DNA from: Alicyclobacillus sp. SP_1
GTDB taxonomy: Bacteria; Bacillota; Bacilli; Alicyclobacillales; Alicyclobacillaceae
Direction: 5' to 3'
NCBI RefSeq assembly: GCF_024706985.1
Contig: NZ_JAMCCX010000009.1
Location: forward strand, 29,084 to 93,083
Length of the DNA: 64,000 bases
The notes beneath the pieces were generated by a model that saw only the letters and a program-made list of their open reading frames with translations, was not told where the DNA came from and did not search any database. Below are positions 27,275 to 36,563 of this stretch, piece by piece; positions within the stretch are counted from its first letter, which is position 1; each line of letters opens with the position of its first letter. The translations under genes and the position numbers were made by a program.

Positions 27275-28630
27275 TTACACCTCCAACAAGAGTAAACGCG
27301 GGTTTTGCAAGAAGGATTTGATGTCGTTCAGGAACTGCTGTCCGAGCACGCCATCAATCATGCGGTGGTCAAAAGAGAGAGACAGCGCCATCATTTGAGC
27401 TGCGAAGACTTCCCCGTTTTTCAATGCAGGTCGCTCCGTGATTCTACCCACACCAAGAATAGCTAATTCCGGGTAGTTGATGATAGGCGTGAAGAACATG
27501 CCACCAGCCGACCCAATGTTCGTGATGGAGATGGTACTTCCCTTCATTTCGTTCGGAGACAGCTTACCACTGCGACCACGTGTCGCCAAATCGTCAATTT
27601 CAGACGCAATCATCCACATGTTCTTGCGGTCTGCATGCTGGACAACCGGGACCAGCAAACCGCGGTCTGTGTCCGTCGCAATGCCAATGTGGTAGTAATG
27701 TTTGACCACAAGTTCCTGCTTCTCTTCATCGTAGTAGCCGTTGACGGTTGGATGTTTGCGCAGAGCGGCCACCAGAGCCTTGACGATAAACGGCAAATAG
27801 GTGATTTTGACGCCTCTGTCCGCCGCCAGCGGTTTAATTTCTTTGCGCAACTGAACCAACTCGGTGACATCAACTTCGTCCATCAGGGTGACGTGCGGCG
27901 CTGTGTAGGCCGACCGCGCCATCGATTCAGCAATCTTCTTCCGTATCATCGTCAGCGGAATGCGCTCTTCGGGCGCGCCGTTGTCTGTGCCGGACGGGAC
28001 CGTGCTACCTTGGTTCGCCGCTGGCGCCGCTGGCGCCGCTGCAGATGCCGCTGCTGCGCTTGTGTCCGTGCCGGCTTGGCTGCCGCCGGTCTTGAACGCC
28101 AGCACGTCTTCTTTCGTAACCTTGCCGTGATTTCCCGTGCCGTGAACCTGAGTGATGTTCACGCCTTCTTCGCGAGCAAACTTACGCACACCAGGAGTTG
28201 CCAACACTTCGTGCGCTTGGCTCGATTCTGCCGCAGGTGTGGTCGTCTTCTTGTCCGGACCGGATGTGCCTTCGTCCTTGGACGCTGGTTCCGTCGTTTT
28301 AAAGGCAGACGGCGGTTCACTTGGGGGAGCTGGTGTAACCTCCGGAGCTGGTGCGCTCTGGGCCGGGGCTGTGGGAGATGCATCCTCCCCAGCTACTTCC
28401 AAAATCATCAGCACGTCGCCGACAACAGACGTGGTGCCCTCTTCTACTTGGAAGGAAACTACTTTTCCACTCACGGGAGATGGCAGTTCCACCAGCGCTT
28501 TGTCATTTTCTACTTCTGCGACCGCATCGTCCTCTTGAATCGTATCACCCGGTTTGACCAGCCATTTGCTGATCCGCCCTTCGTGCAGACCTTCTCCGAG
28601 TTCTGGCAATTTCAGTTCGTAGGTTGCCAT
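27275..28630 (-). CDS. pdhC: Pyruvate dehydrogenase E2, dihydrolipoyl acetyltransferase
   Basis: A 451-aa complex core. One lipoyl domain (1-77; lipoyl lysine K44 in VENDKALVEL), an Ala/Pro/Thr-rich linker (~80-125), the peripheral subunit-binding domain (VLATPGVRKFAREEGVNI...HGKVTKEDVLAF), a second Ala-rich linker, then the catalytic domain with active-site H422 in FDHRMIDG. ATG 28630 follows AGGAGGTG; a longer frame to 28705 lies inside the intergenic region and pdhB end and is rejected. Confidence 0.95.
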   Translation of the reverse strand: MATYELKLPELGEGLHEGRISKWLVKPGDTIQEDDAVAEVENDKALVELPSPVSGKVVSFQVEEGTTSVVGDVLMILEVAGEDASPTAPAQSAPAPEVTPAPPSEPPSAFKTTEPASKDEGTSGPDKKTTTPAAESSQAHEVLATPGVRKFAREEGVNITQVHGTGNHGKVTKEDVLAFKTGGSQAGTDTSAAAASAAAPAAPAANQGSTVPSGTDNGAPEERIPLTMIRKKIAESMARSAYTAPHVTLMDEVDVTELVQLRKEIKPLAADRGVKITYLPFIVKALVAALRKHPTVNGYYDEEKQELVVKHYYHIGIATDTDRGLLVPVVQHADRKNMWMIASEIDDLATRGRSGKLSPNEMKGSTISITNIGSAGGMFFTPIINYPELAILGVGRITERPALKNGEVFAAQMMALSLSFDHRMIDGVLGQQFLNDIKSFLQNPRLLLLEV

Positions 28631-28647
28631 GGTGTCACCTCCTGAAT

Positions 28648-29628
28648 TTAGAGACTCATCACTTTTTCTAAGCCGCGAATGACCTGGTTCTGCGAAGGTA
28701 GCCATTCGTCCTCAATCAGCCCGAATGGGTAGACCGTGTCCGGTGGCGAGACGCGCAGCACTGGAGCTTCCAAGTAGAAAATTGCGTGCTCCGCAATCTG
28801 TGCGACGATTTCGGCGCCAGCTCCCGCTGAACGCTGTGCCTCCTGCAGGACGATAGCGCGATGCGTCTTTTTGATGGACGTTACAATCGTGTCCAAGTCG
28901 ATGGGGCTGACTGTGCGCAGGTCGATGACTTCGGCTTGAACGCCTTTCGCCTTTGCCCACTCGTCGGCCGCTTTGAGTGCCGTGTGTACCATAGCGCCGT
29001 AGGTGACAATCGTGATGTCTTTACCTTCGCGAGCCACCACTGCTTGGCCGAGAGGAACGGTGTACGACTCTTCTGGTACCTCTTGGCGCATGGAGCGGTA
29101 GAGCTTCATGTGTTCCAGGAACAAGACCGGGTCGTCATCACGAATGGCGGAAATCAGCATTCCCTTGGCGTCGTATGGGTTAGAGGGAATGACCACTTTC
29201 AGGCCAGGACTCTGTACGAATAGACCTTCCAGGCTATCCGCGTGCATCTCTGGTGTGCGAACGCCGCCACCAAACGGAGCGCGATACACAATCGGGCAGG
29301 AGTAAGCGCCATTCGACCGATAGCGCATGCGTGCTGCTTGTGAGGCAATCTGGTCAAACGCCTCAAAGACAAAGCCGAAAAATTGAATTTCCGCAACGGG
29401 TCGAAACCCTTGGGTGGCGAGACCATTGGCCAAGCCAGCAATTCCAGACTCGGCAAGCGGCGTGTCAAACACGCGGTCCTTGCCATATTTGTTTTGAAGG
29501 CCATCGGTCGCTCGAAAAACGCCGCCGTTGTGCCCCACGTCTTCACCAAAAACCAGCACGCGCTCGTCGCTACCAAGCTCCAGGTCGAGTGCGTTGGTGA
29601 TGGCTTGAATCATCGTCCACTGTGCCAT
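28648..29628 (-). CDS. pdhB: Pyruvate dehydrogenase E1 beta subunit
   Basis: A 326-aa transketolase-like subunit: [80 protein letters not shown] and [19 protein letters not shown] are typical. It pairs with E1 alpha to decarboxylate pyruvate and acetylate the lipoyl domain. ATG starts 2 nt after the pdhA stop, with GGAGGG inside the end of pdhA. Confidence 0.95.
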   Translation of the reverse strand: MAQWTMIQAITNALDLELGSDERVLVFGEDVGHNGGVFRATDGLQNKYGKDRVFDTPLAESGIAGLANGLATQGFRPVAEIQFFGFVFEAFDQIASQAARMRYRSNGAYSCPIVYRAPFGGGVRTPEMHADSLEGLFVQSPGLKVVIPSNPYDAKGMLISAIRDDDPVLFLEHMKLYRSMRQEVPEESYTVPLGQAVVAREGKDITIVTYGAMVHTALKAADEWAKAKGVQAEVIDLRTVSPIDLDTIVTSIKKTHRAIVLQEAQRSAGAGAEIVAQIAEHAIFYLEAPVLRVSPPDTVYPFGLIEDEWLPSQNQVIRGLEKVMSL

Positions 29629-29630
29629 GG

Positions 29631-31656
<2,026 letters not shown>

Positions 31657-31662
31657 TCGATG

Positions 31663-31689
31663 CCCATTTTCGCGGGCGGGCGAAATGGG
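31663..31689 (+). terminator. Hairpin after the esterase gene
   Basis: CCCATTTTCGC pairs with GCGAAATGGG (one bulge) around a short GC loop. No T-run follows, so it is only a possible terminator, located between the esterase gene and prkA. Confidence 0.35.
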
Positions 31690-31817
31690 TCAAGTAGAAG
31701 AAGAATAGAATGAAGGAAGGCGACGCCACAAGTCGCCGACCGTACATGCTACCAGTTTCCTGTTGTCCAGTCGAATTTTGCCCACTGCGTCAGCTCTGAA
31801 AGATAGGAGGAATCGTC

Positions 31818-32702
31818 ATGGACTTTCTCGATCGCCTCAATCGCTATCGAGCAGAGGAAGAGGCGCTGCGTTGGGACGGCACGTTTTCGGATTATCTTGA
31901 CATCGTTCGAGAGCGACCAACCGTCGCCAAGAGTGCACATGCGCGAATTTACGACATGATTGTCGCTGCTGGTATCGAACGGGATGCAGAAGACAAACCG
32001 GTTTATCAATTTTTCGAAAGAGAAATGTATGGGCTGAGTCAGACCTTGGAGCGACTCGTAGAAGAGTATTTTCATGCAGCCGCTCGGCGACTCGATGTGC
32101 GCAAGCGCATACTCCTGCTCATGGGCCCAGTCAGCGGTGGCAAATCGACCATCGTGACCATGTTGAAACGGGGCTTGGAGCGGTATACGCGCACGTCGGA
32201 AGGTGCGCTGTACGGAATTAAAGGCTGCCCGATGCACGAAGAACCTCTGCATTTGATTCCAGCTCAACTGCGCGCGGAATTTGAACAAGAATATGGTTTG
32301 TTTGTGGAAGGTAACCTCTGTCCCAGTTGTCGGATGATACTAGAGAATGAATATGGTGGAGATATTCAGAAAGTACCCGTGGAGCGCGTGCTTTTGTCCG
32401 AAGAACATCGCATTGGCATCGGCACCTTCAGCCCCTCAGACCCGAAGTCGCAAGACATTGCGGATTTGACGGGCAGCATCGACTTCTCCACCATTACCGA
32501 ATATGGGTCGGAGAGTGATCCACGTGCGTATCGGTTTGACGGGGAACTGAACAAAGCGAATCGCGGGTTGATGGAATTTCAGGAAATGCTAAAATGCGAT
32601 GAAAAATTCTTGTGGAATTTGCTCAGTTTAACGCAAGAAGGAAATTTCAAGGCCGGACGTTTTGCACTGATCTCTGCCGACGAGATGATTGTGGCGGGAT
32701 GA
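31818..32702 (+). CDS. prkA: PrkA, N-terminal fragment (gene interrupted by integrated element)
   Basis: Encodes residues 1-292 of PrkA plus two residues from the element and a stop (A-G-stop). PrkA is the AAA+ serine kinase/Lon-like protein of spore-formers and is made in the mother cell in B. subtilis. Walker A GPVSGGKS is at 103-110, and the conserved FEQEYGLFVEGNLCPSC, IGTFSPSDPKSQDI and LNKANRGLMEFQEMLKCDEKFLW follow. The frame leaves PrkA homology exactly at DEMIVA, at an 18-bp repeat shared with the other half at 36626. ATG with AGGAGG upstream. As it stands the protein lacks its C-terminal half. Confidence 0.93.
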   Translation: MDFLDRLNRYRAEEEALRWDGTFSDYLDIVRERPTVAKSAHARIYDMIVAAGIERDAEDKPVYQFFEREMYGLSQTLERLVEEYFHAAARRLDVRKRILLLMGPVSGGKSTIVTMLKRGLERYTRTSEGALYGIKGCPMHEEPLHLIPAQLRAEFEQEYGLFVEGNLCPSCRMILENEYGGDIQKVPVERVLLSEEHRIGIGTFSPSDPKSQDIADLTGSIDFSTITEYGSESDPRAYRFDGELNKANRGLMEFQEMLKCDEKFLWNLLSLTQEGNFKAGRFALISADEMIVAG

Positions 32703-32710
32703 GTGCAAAA
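32660..32710. other. attL: left junction of the prkA element
   Basis: From left to right: host half-site motif TTTTGCACTGA (32660-32670), the 18-bp repeat CGACGAGATGATTGTGGC (32678-32695), then the element arm TGAGTGCAAAA (32700-32710). The host motif ends 12 bp from the inferred crossover centre (32682/32683), while the element arm starts 17 bp from it. Confidence 0.85.
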
Positions 32711-32732
32711 TCGCCGGGAGCTCAGGTTTTTC

Positions 32733-34367
32733 TCACGTTGTCGATGCGGGAGTGTGCTGACTGGCCGCGGACCGCAGTTCGACATCCAGATGAAAAGTGC
32801 TCGGGCGATTTCGCCCGCCGCCTTTTTCGGTGACTTCCAGGCGGACACGATGAAGCACGGCGTGCAGGAGTCGGTTTTTTAAGGCAGCGTCGCCAAGGTG
32901 CCGATAAAGGTCGGCCAAACTGTCCATGTCAGGGATGATGCGAGGCGTCACGGCGAAGGAAGTTCGGACATCGTGATTGTGGTCATCCGGCGCGTCATGC
33001 TCAACTTTCGCTAAGTCGGCTTGAATCTTCTCTATTTCAGCGCTCGTGTCGCGGCGGACAAGCAGGTATTCTTCGCGGCTGAGAATGCCGTCCAGCAGAA
33101 GCGTTCGAGCTTCGGCCATGCGCCGCTCCCATCGTGCGAGTTGCCGTTTTTGTCGATCCCGCTCCTCCTCCACGGAAACTTTCGCCACGCGTATCCTGGT
33201 CTCCTCCGCATTTTCGACTGCTTCTCGAAACATACCGAGTGTCGCGAATTTCAGGTGGACGAGCACTTGGATGAGCTGGTCTTCGCAGGTTCGGTACTTG
33301 ACGGACTGGCCGCACTGACGGCAGTAGAGAAACTCCTTCGTGTACGTGGACCGCTCTCCGTTTTTGCGCAGATACGATGGCTGCGAAGACTGGCGTACCA
33401 GCGTTTGGTTGCAAGCAGCACAGGTGACGAGGCCAGCGAGTTCCCAACTGCGCCGCGCTCGCTCTGCCGCTTGGCGAGAACCTTGTCGAGCGTCACGGGT
33501 CGCCAGTCTGTTCTGTACCAGCAACCAGATTTCGTCGTCCACGAGCGGCTGAAAAGCGTGCTCTACGACAATGCGTTCACCGCTCGGTCGCACGGTCACT
33601 CTCCCGTCCGTCTTGTTGCGGCGCGTTTTTCGGAAGACGAGTGTCCCGTGGTAGGCTGGATTTTCTAAAATCCGGCGAATGACGGTGGTTCTCCAGGTGG
33701 GTTTTCCGCGCGGAGAAAGGATGCCCTCTCCTGCCAGTCGACGAGAAATCGCCTGTACAGTCAGCTGTTCGTGCGCAAACCAGACGAATAGGTTTCGAAC
33801 GACTGCCGCTTCCTCCTCATGCGGTACAAGAATCTGGAGATTCCGATGGTATCGGTAGCCGTAGGGAACACTGCCAGCCACCCATTTGCCACGACTCGCG
33901 CCGTCGTACTTTCCCTCCGTTAGTCGCCAAACCGTCATTTCGTATTCCTCGCGATTGAAGAAGAGAGAAAAGCGAATCATGCGGAGGTCGCTGAAATTAG
34001 CGGGATCGTACACCGCGTCCTTGGTAATGATGAAGATGCGGCGGTCTCGCAGAATGTCGTAAACGAGGCCCATGTCGCCATAACTGCCGCGGCCAAGGCG
34101 GGAGAGGTCTTTGCAGACGATGGCCTGATACTTGTCCCCGAGTTGTGGCAAGAGGGCGCGAAAGACGGGACGATGCTGAATGCTGTCCCCCGATGCCACT
34201 TCTTCGGCGATGTCGTAGTCAAAGTTCTGATGCGCCAAAACTTCGCGAATCATCCACTCCCGTTGCTTCTGCAAGGTGTCTTCGCCGCGCCGTTCGGCCT
34301 CTTCATCTTCGCGCGACCGGCGCAAGTAACAGATGGCCGTGCGGACGGGCAAGGCATTATTGGACAT
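32733..34367 (-). CDS. Large serine recombinase (site-specific integrase/excisionase)
   Basis: 544 aa. Resolvase-like catalytic domain with nucleophile S18 in YLRRSRED and Arg90/Arg93 in SRLGRGS; recombinase domain (~155-290, VPYGYRYHRN...WRTTVIRRILENPAYHG); zinc ribbon with C316, C319, C349, C352; then a coiled coil (~370-440) as used for synapsis. Domain order matches SpoIVCA of skin and SprA of SPbeta. The gene ends 23 bp from the attL arm. ATG with GGGGGAAGGA upstream. It should catalyse integration and, with a trigger or directionality factor, excision that rebuilds prkA. Confidence 0.93.
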   Translation of the reverse strand: MSNNALPVRTAICYLRRSREDEEAERRGEDTLQKQREWMIREVLAHQNFDYDIAEEVASGDSIQHRPVFRALLPQLGDKYQAIVCKDLSRLGRGSYGDMGLVYDILRDRRIFIITKDAVYDPANFSDLRMIRFSLFFNREEYEMTVWRLTEGKYDGASRGKWVAGSVPYGYRYHRNLQILVPHEEEAAVVRNLFVWFAHEQLTVQAISRRLAGEGILSPRGKPTWRTTVIRRILENPAYHGTLVFRKTRRNKTDGRVTVRPSGERIVVEHAFQPLVDDEIWLLVQNRLATRDARQGSRQAAERARRSWELAGLVTCAACNQTLVRQSSQPSYLRKNGERSTYTKEFLYCRQCGQSVKYRTCEDQLIQVLVHLKFATLGMFREAVENAEETRIRVAKVSVEEERDRQKRQLARWERRMAEARTLLLDGILSREEYLLVRRDTSAEIEKIQADLAKVEHDAPDDHNHDVRTSFAVTPRIIPDMDSLADLYRHLGDAALKNRLLHAVLHRVRLEVTEKGGGRNRPSTFHLDVELRSAASQHTPASTT

Positions 34368-34400
34368 GAGTCCTTCCCCCTCTCGGCGGTGCTCGTTTTT

Positions 34401-34425
34401 CTATATGTATTCCAACGAGTAGAGT
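34401..34425 (-). promoter_or_regulatory. Possible mother-cell (SigE/SigK-like) promoter of the recombinase gene
   Basis: On the minus strand CATATAGAA (-10 like CATA-N3-TA, last pair AA) with AC 16 bp upstream (34425-34424), the spacing of SigK promoters; CATATAGA also resembles a SigE -10 box. It lies about 35 bp before the start codon. The motifs are short and could be chance. Confidence 0.25.
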
Positions 34426-34496
34426 TCATGAAGTTCGCGGTTCGGGCATGAAGGCGGCGTCAGTCGCGCTCACTGCCACACGTTGCATGAGAGATC

Positions 34497-34530
34497 AAAA
34501 AACACACTCTGCCCGCGGCAGAAGTGTGCT
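34497..34530 (-). terminator. Terminator after the M29 aminopeptidase gene
   Basis: Minus-strand stem CACACTTCTGCC/GGCAGAGTGTG with one bulge, followed by TTTTTT. It separates the aminopeptidase transcript from the recombinase gene inside the element. Confidence 0.8.
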
Positions 34531-34561
34531 CTTTGGTCGTCATTGAGAAGGCTGGAGGCCA

Positions 34562-35791
34562 TCAGATGACCCAGTTGCCCTTTCGGAAAATCGCGATGTC
34601 GCTACCGTCTTCCAAGGTACCATCGATGTCCAGTTCCGCCGAGCCAATCATAAAGTCGATGTGCGTGATGCTGTCATTGGCACCGTTTGCGACCTGCTCT
34701 TCTTCGGTCATGTCGCGACCGCCCACGAGGCAGGTAGGGTAGGCTTTGCCGATAGCCAGATGACAAGACGCATTTTCGTCAAACAGCGTGCTGTAAAACA
34801 GTTGATTGAGATTGGAAATCGGTGATTCATGAGGGACTAAAGCAACTTCTCCTAAATAGTGCGATCCGTCATCCGACTCGATGAGTTCCTTCAGCGTTTC
34901 GAGTCCGCTGGTGGCATGATACTTCGTAATGCGCCCACGCTCGAACGTCAGTTCAATGCCTTCGATGACGGTCCCGTTGTAAGCGAGCGGCATGGTGCTG
35001 CGAACCACGCCCTGGACGCCGTCTTTCTTAGGCAACGTGAATACTTCTTCTGTCGGCATGTTGGCTACAAAGGAAGTGCCTTTCCCGTTGATACTGCGCG
35101 CGGCCAGCCAAGTGTGCAATTCCGGCAACTCAATGGTCAAATCGGTGCCCGGCGCGGTGTAGTGTAGTTTCTTGAAGTGGTGGCTGTTCATGAATTGGGA
35201 GCGGCGCTCTAAGGCGTCGAGATGGTTGTGCCATGCTCCTACCGGATCGTCCTGGTCCATGCGCATCACGTGAAAAATCGCATCCCAGAGCTTTTGCAGT
35301 GCGTCGGTCTCGGACAGTTGCGGGAACATTTTCTTGGCCCAGGAGACGGTCGGGATGGAGCAGACCAGCCAGGATACGCGGTCTTCCATGAAGTTTCGGT
35401 TTGCCTCTTTGAAGGCTGTTCCCCATGCGCGCGCGTGAACGGCGATTCTTTCTGGAGAAATGTCCGCAAGCAGGTCGGGGTCTTCAGCATCCACCACCAG
35501 AAAAGCAGTATTTTTCTCACACAGCTCTTCTTGTTTACGTACGGCCCACGCGGGTACGTCGCTCAAAGCGTCCATCGACTCGCGGTTCATGCGCAGATGT
35601 CGAATGACCGGCGAGTGCCAGTCAATGTCTACCTGGTAGGCGCCAGCATCGTAAGCCTTTTCGGCGAGGATGTGCACAAAGTCTGCAGCCTCCAGTGGAG
35701 CCCCAATATGTACGGGCTGCCCCTTTTGAACATTCAGTCCCACGTTTACTAGAACTTCTGCGTATTGCTCCAACTTTTCTCGACTCGGCAC
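34562..35791 (-). CDS. M29-family aminopeptidase (AmpS/aminopeptidase T type), element cargo
   Basis: A 409-aa cytosolic metallo-aminopeptidase. KLEQYAEVLVNVGLNVQKGQPVHIGAP, HSPVIRHL, WLVCSIPTVSWAKKMFP, the metal-binding region FVANMPTEEVFTLPKKDGVQGVV (Glu), GSHYLGEVALVPHESPI (Glu and His) and GANDSITHIDFMIG (His-x-Asp) are family signatures. GTG 35791 (GAGGTGGG upstream) gives the usual ~410 aa; ATG 35815 has no ribosome site. It is an unusual passenger for a site-specific element and has no obvious role in mobility. Confidence 0.88.
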   Translation of the reverse strand: MPSREKLEQYAEVLVNVGLNVQKGQPVHIGAPLEAADFVHILAEKAYDAGAYQVDIDWHSPVIRHLRMNRESMDALSDVPAWAVRKQEELCEKNTAFLVVDAEDPDLLADISPERIAVHARAWGTAFKEANRNFMEDRVSWLVCSIPTVSWAKKMFPQLSETDALQKLWDAIFHVMRMDQDDPVGAWHNHLDALERRSQFMNSHHFKKLHYTAPGTDLTIELPELHTWLAARSINGKGTSFVANMPTEEVFTLPKKDGVQGVVRSTMPLAYNGTVIEGIELTFERGRITKYHATSGLETLKELIESDDGSHYLGEVALVPHESPISNLNQLFYSTLFDENASCHLAIGKAYPTCLVGGRDMTEEEQVANGANDSITHIDFMIGSAELDIDGTLEDGSDIAIFRKGNWVI

Positions 35792-35874
35792 GGGTCGTCC
35801 CACCTCTCTTTGCATTCGCTTTCATTGTAGCGGATGCGTCTGCAAAAGTGTGTCGAAATTGCTTCGGGACGTTT

Positions 35875-35902
35875 CTGGCAATCTTGGCTCATCCGCTATA
35901 CT
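35875..35902 (+). promoter_or_regulatory. Promoter of the Dabb gene inside the element
   Basis: CTGGCA (35875-35880), a 16-bp spacer, and TATACT (35897-35902), 30 bp before the GTG start. On the opposite strand a TACAAT at 35829-35824 may serve the aminopeptidase gene. Confidence 0.4.
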
Positions 35903-35932
35903 GAGATGAGATGTATGGGGAGGGATTTCAGC

Positions 35933-36238
35933 GTGATTGAACACATGGTTTTGTTCCAGTTTGGGGAGGAGACGACCCAAGCGCAGAAAGACGAGGTCCT
36001 GCGGCAGCTGCGAGAGCTTCGCGAGCACGTGGCGGGCATCGTGGATTTGCAAGCCAACTACAATTTCAGCAACCGTAGCCAAGGCTATGAGATGGGTTTG
36101 ACGGTCCGCTTTGCCTCGAAGACGGACTTGGAGGCGTATGGTCCTCACCCACGGCATCAAGCGGCAGTGGCGTACATGAAAGAGGTTGGACTCGTCCACT
36201 TGCTGGTGGTAGATTTTGAAATCGAGGACTTGCAGTAG
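35933..36238 (+). CDS. Dabb-family (stress-responsive A/B barrel) protein, element cargo
   Basis: A 101-aa dimeric alpha/beta-barrel protein. The start IEHMVLFQFGEE, the middle IVDLQANYNFSNRSQGYEMGLTVRF and the end YGPHPRHQAAVAYMKEVGLVHLLVVDFE match the Dabb domain (the HPxH segment is its signature). GTG 35933 sits 8 nt after GGGGAGGG. Function unknown; family members are linked to stress responses or small-molecule chemistry. Divergent from the aminopeptidase gene. Confidence 0.85.
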   Translation: MIEHMVLFQFGEETTQAQKDEVLRQLRELREHVAGIVDLQANYNFSNRSQGYEMGLTVRFASKTDLEAYGPHPRHQAAVAYMKEVGLVHLLVVDFEIEDLQ

Positions 36239-36357
36239 CAGGATTTTCCTGGTTGCAGTCGTGGCTTTGTGCAATCGCGGCTTACCGCTCCAGACATGCA
36301 GACATGCTCACTCTGAATAAACTCGGCTTGATCCGTGTTTTACAGGGGGGGCTTTTT

Positions 36358-36549
36358 GTGTTGCACATCAAAACCGCCGCTGGAACCGTGACGATTCATT
36401 CCACATGGGCTGGGCCAGACGATGCGTCCATCACTGTGCCTGCGGCTTTGTGTGAAGACCTGGCCTGGCTGTTCTTGGGCAATGAACGTCGCCTCCAGAA
36501 CGACGAGCGAGTACCGCCGGAAACGTCAGACAGTCGTGACTCGGTTTGA
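36358..36549 (+). CDS. Hypothetical 63-aa protein at the right end of the prkA element
   Basis: GTG 36358 follows a GGGGGGG run with 6-nt spacing. The product starts MLHIKTAAGTVTIHSTWAGP, continues as a mixed strand/helix protein (ALCEDLAWLFLGNERRL) and ends in an acidic tail. No family is recognised. It ends 77 bp before the right repeat. Its size and place beside an att site resemble recombination directionality factors such as the 58-aa SprB of SPbeta, but there is no sequence evidence for that role. Confidence 0.45.
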   Translation: MLHIKTAAGTVTIHSTWAGPDDASITVPAALCEDLAWLFLGNERRLQNDERVPPETSDSRDSV

Positions 36550-36563
36550 GAGGTGCCAGAAGC

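Noticed and set aside
27635..28645. A 336-codon frame antisense to pdhC
   Set aside because: Shadow of the Ala/Pro-rich linker and lipoyl domains; no ribosome site or family motif.
32678..32702. prkA frame end at 32702 read as a simple nonsense or frameshift mutation
   Set aside because: The rest of the gene is present 3.9 kb away in the same frame, bounded by an exact 18-bp repeat and symmetric att arms beside a recombinase gene. Decay would not produce this.
32733..36549. The prkA insertion as a remnant prophage or ICE
   Set aside because: No capsid, terminase, replication, relaxase or type IV secretion genes; all genes inside look intact and the whole element is only 3.9 kb.
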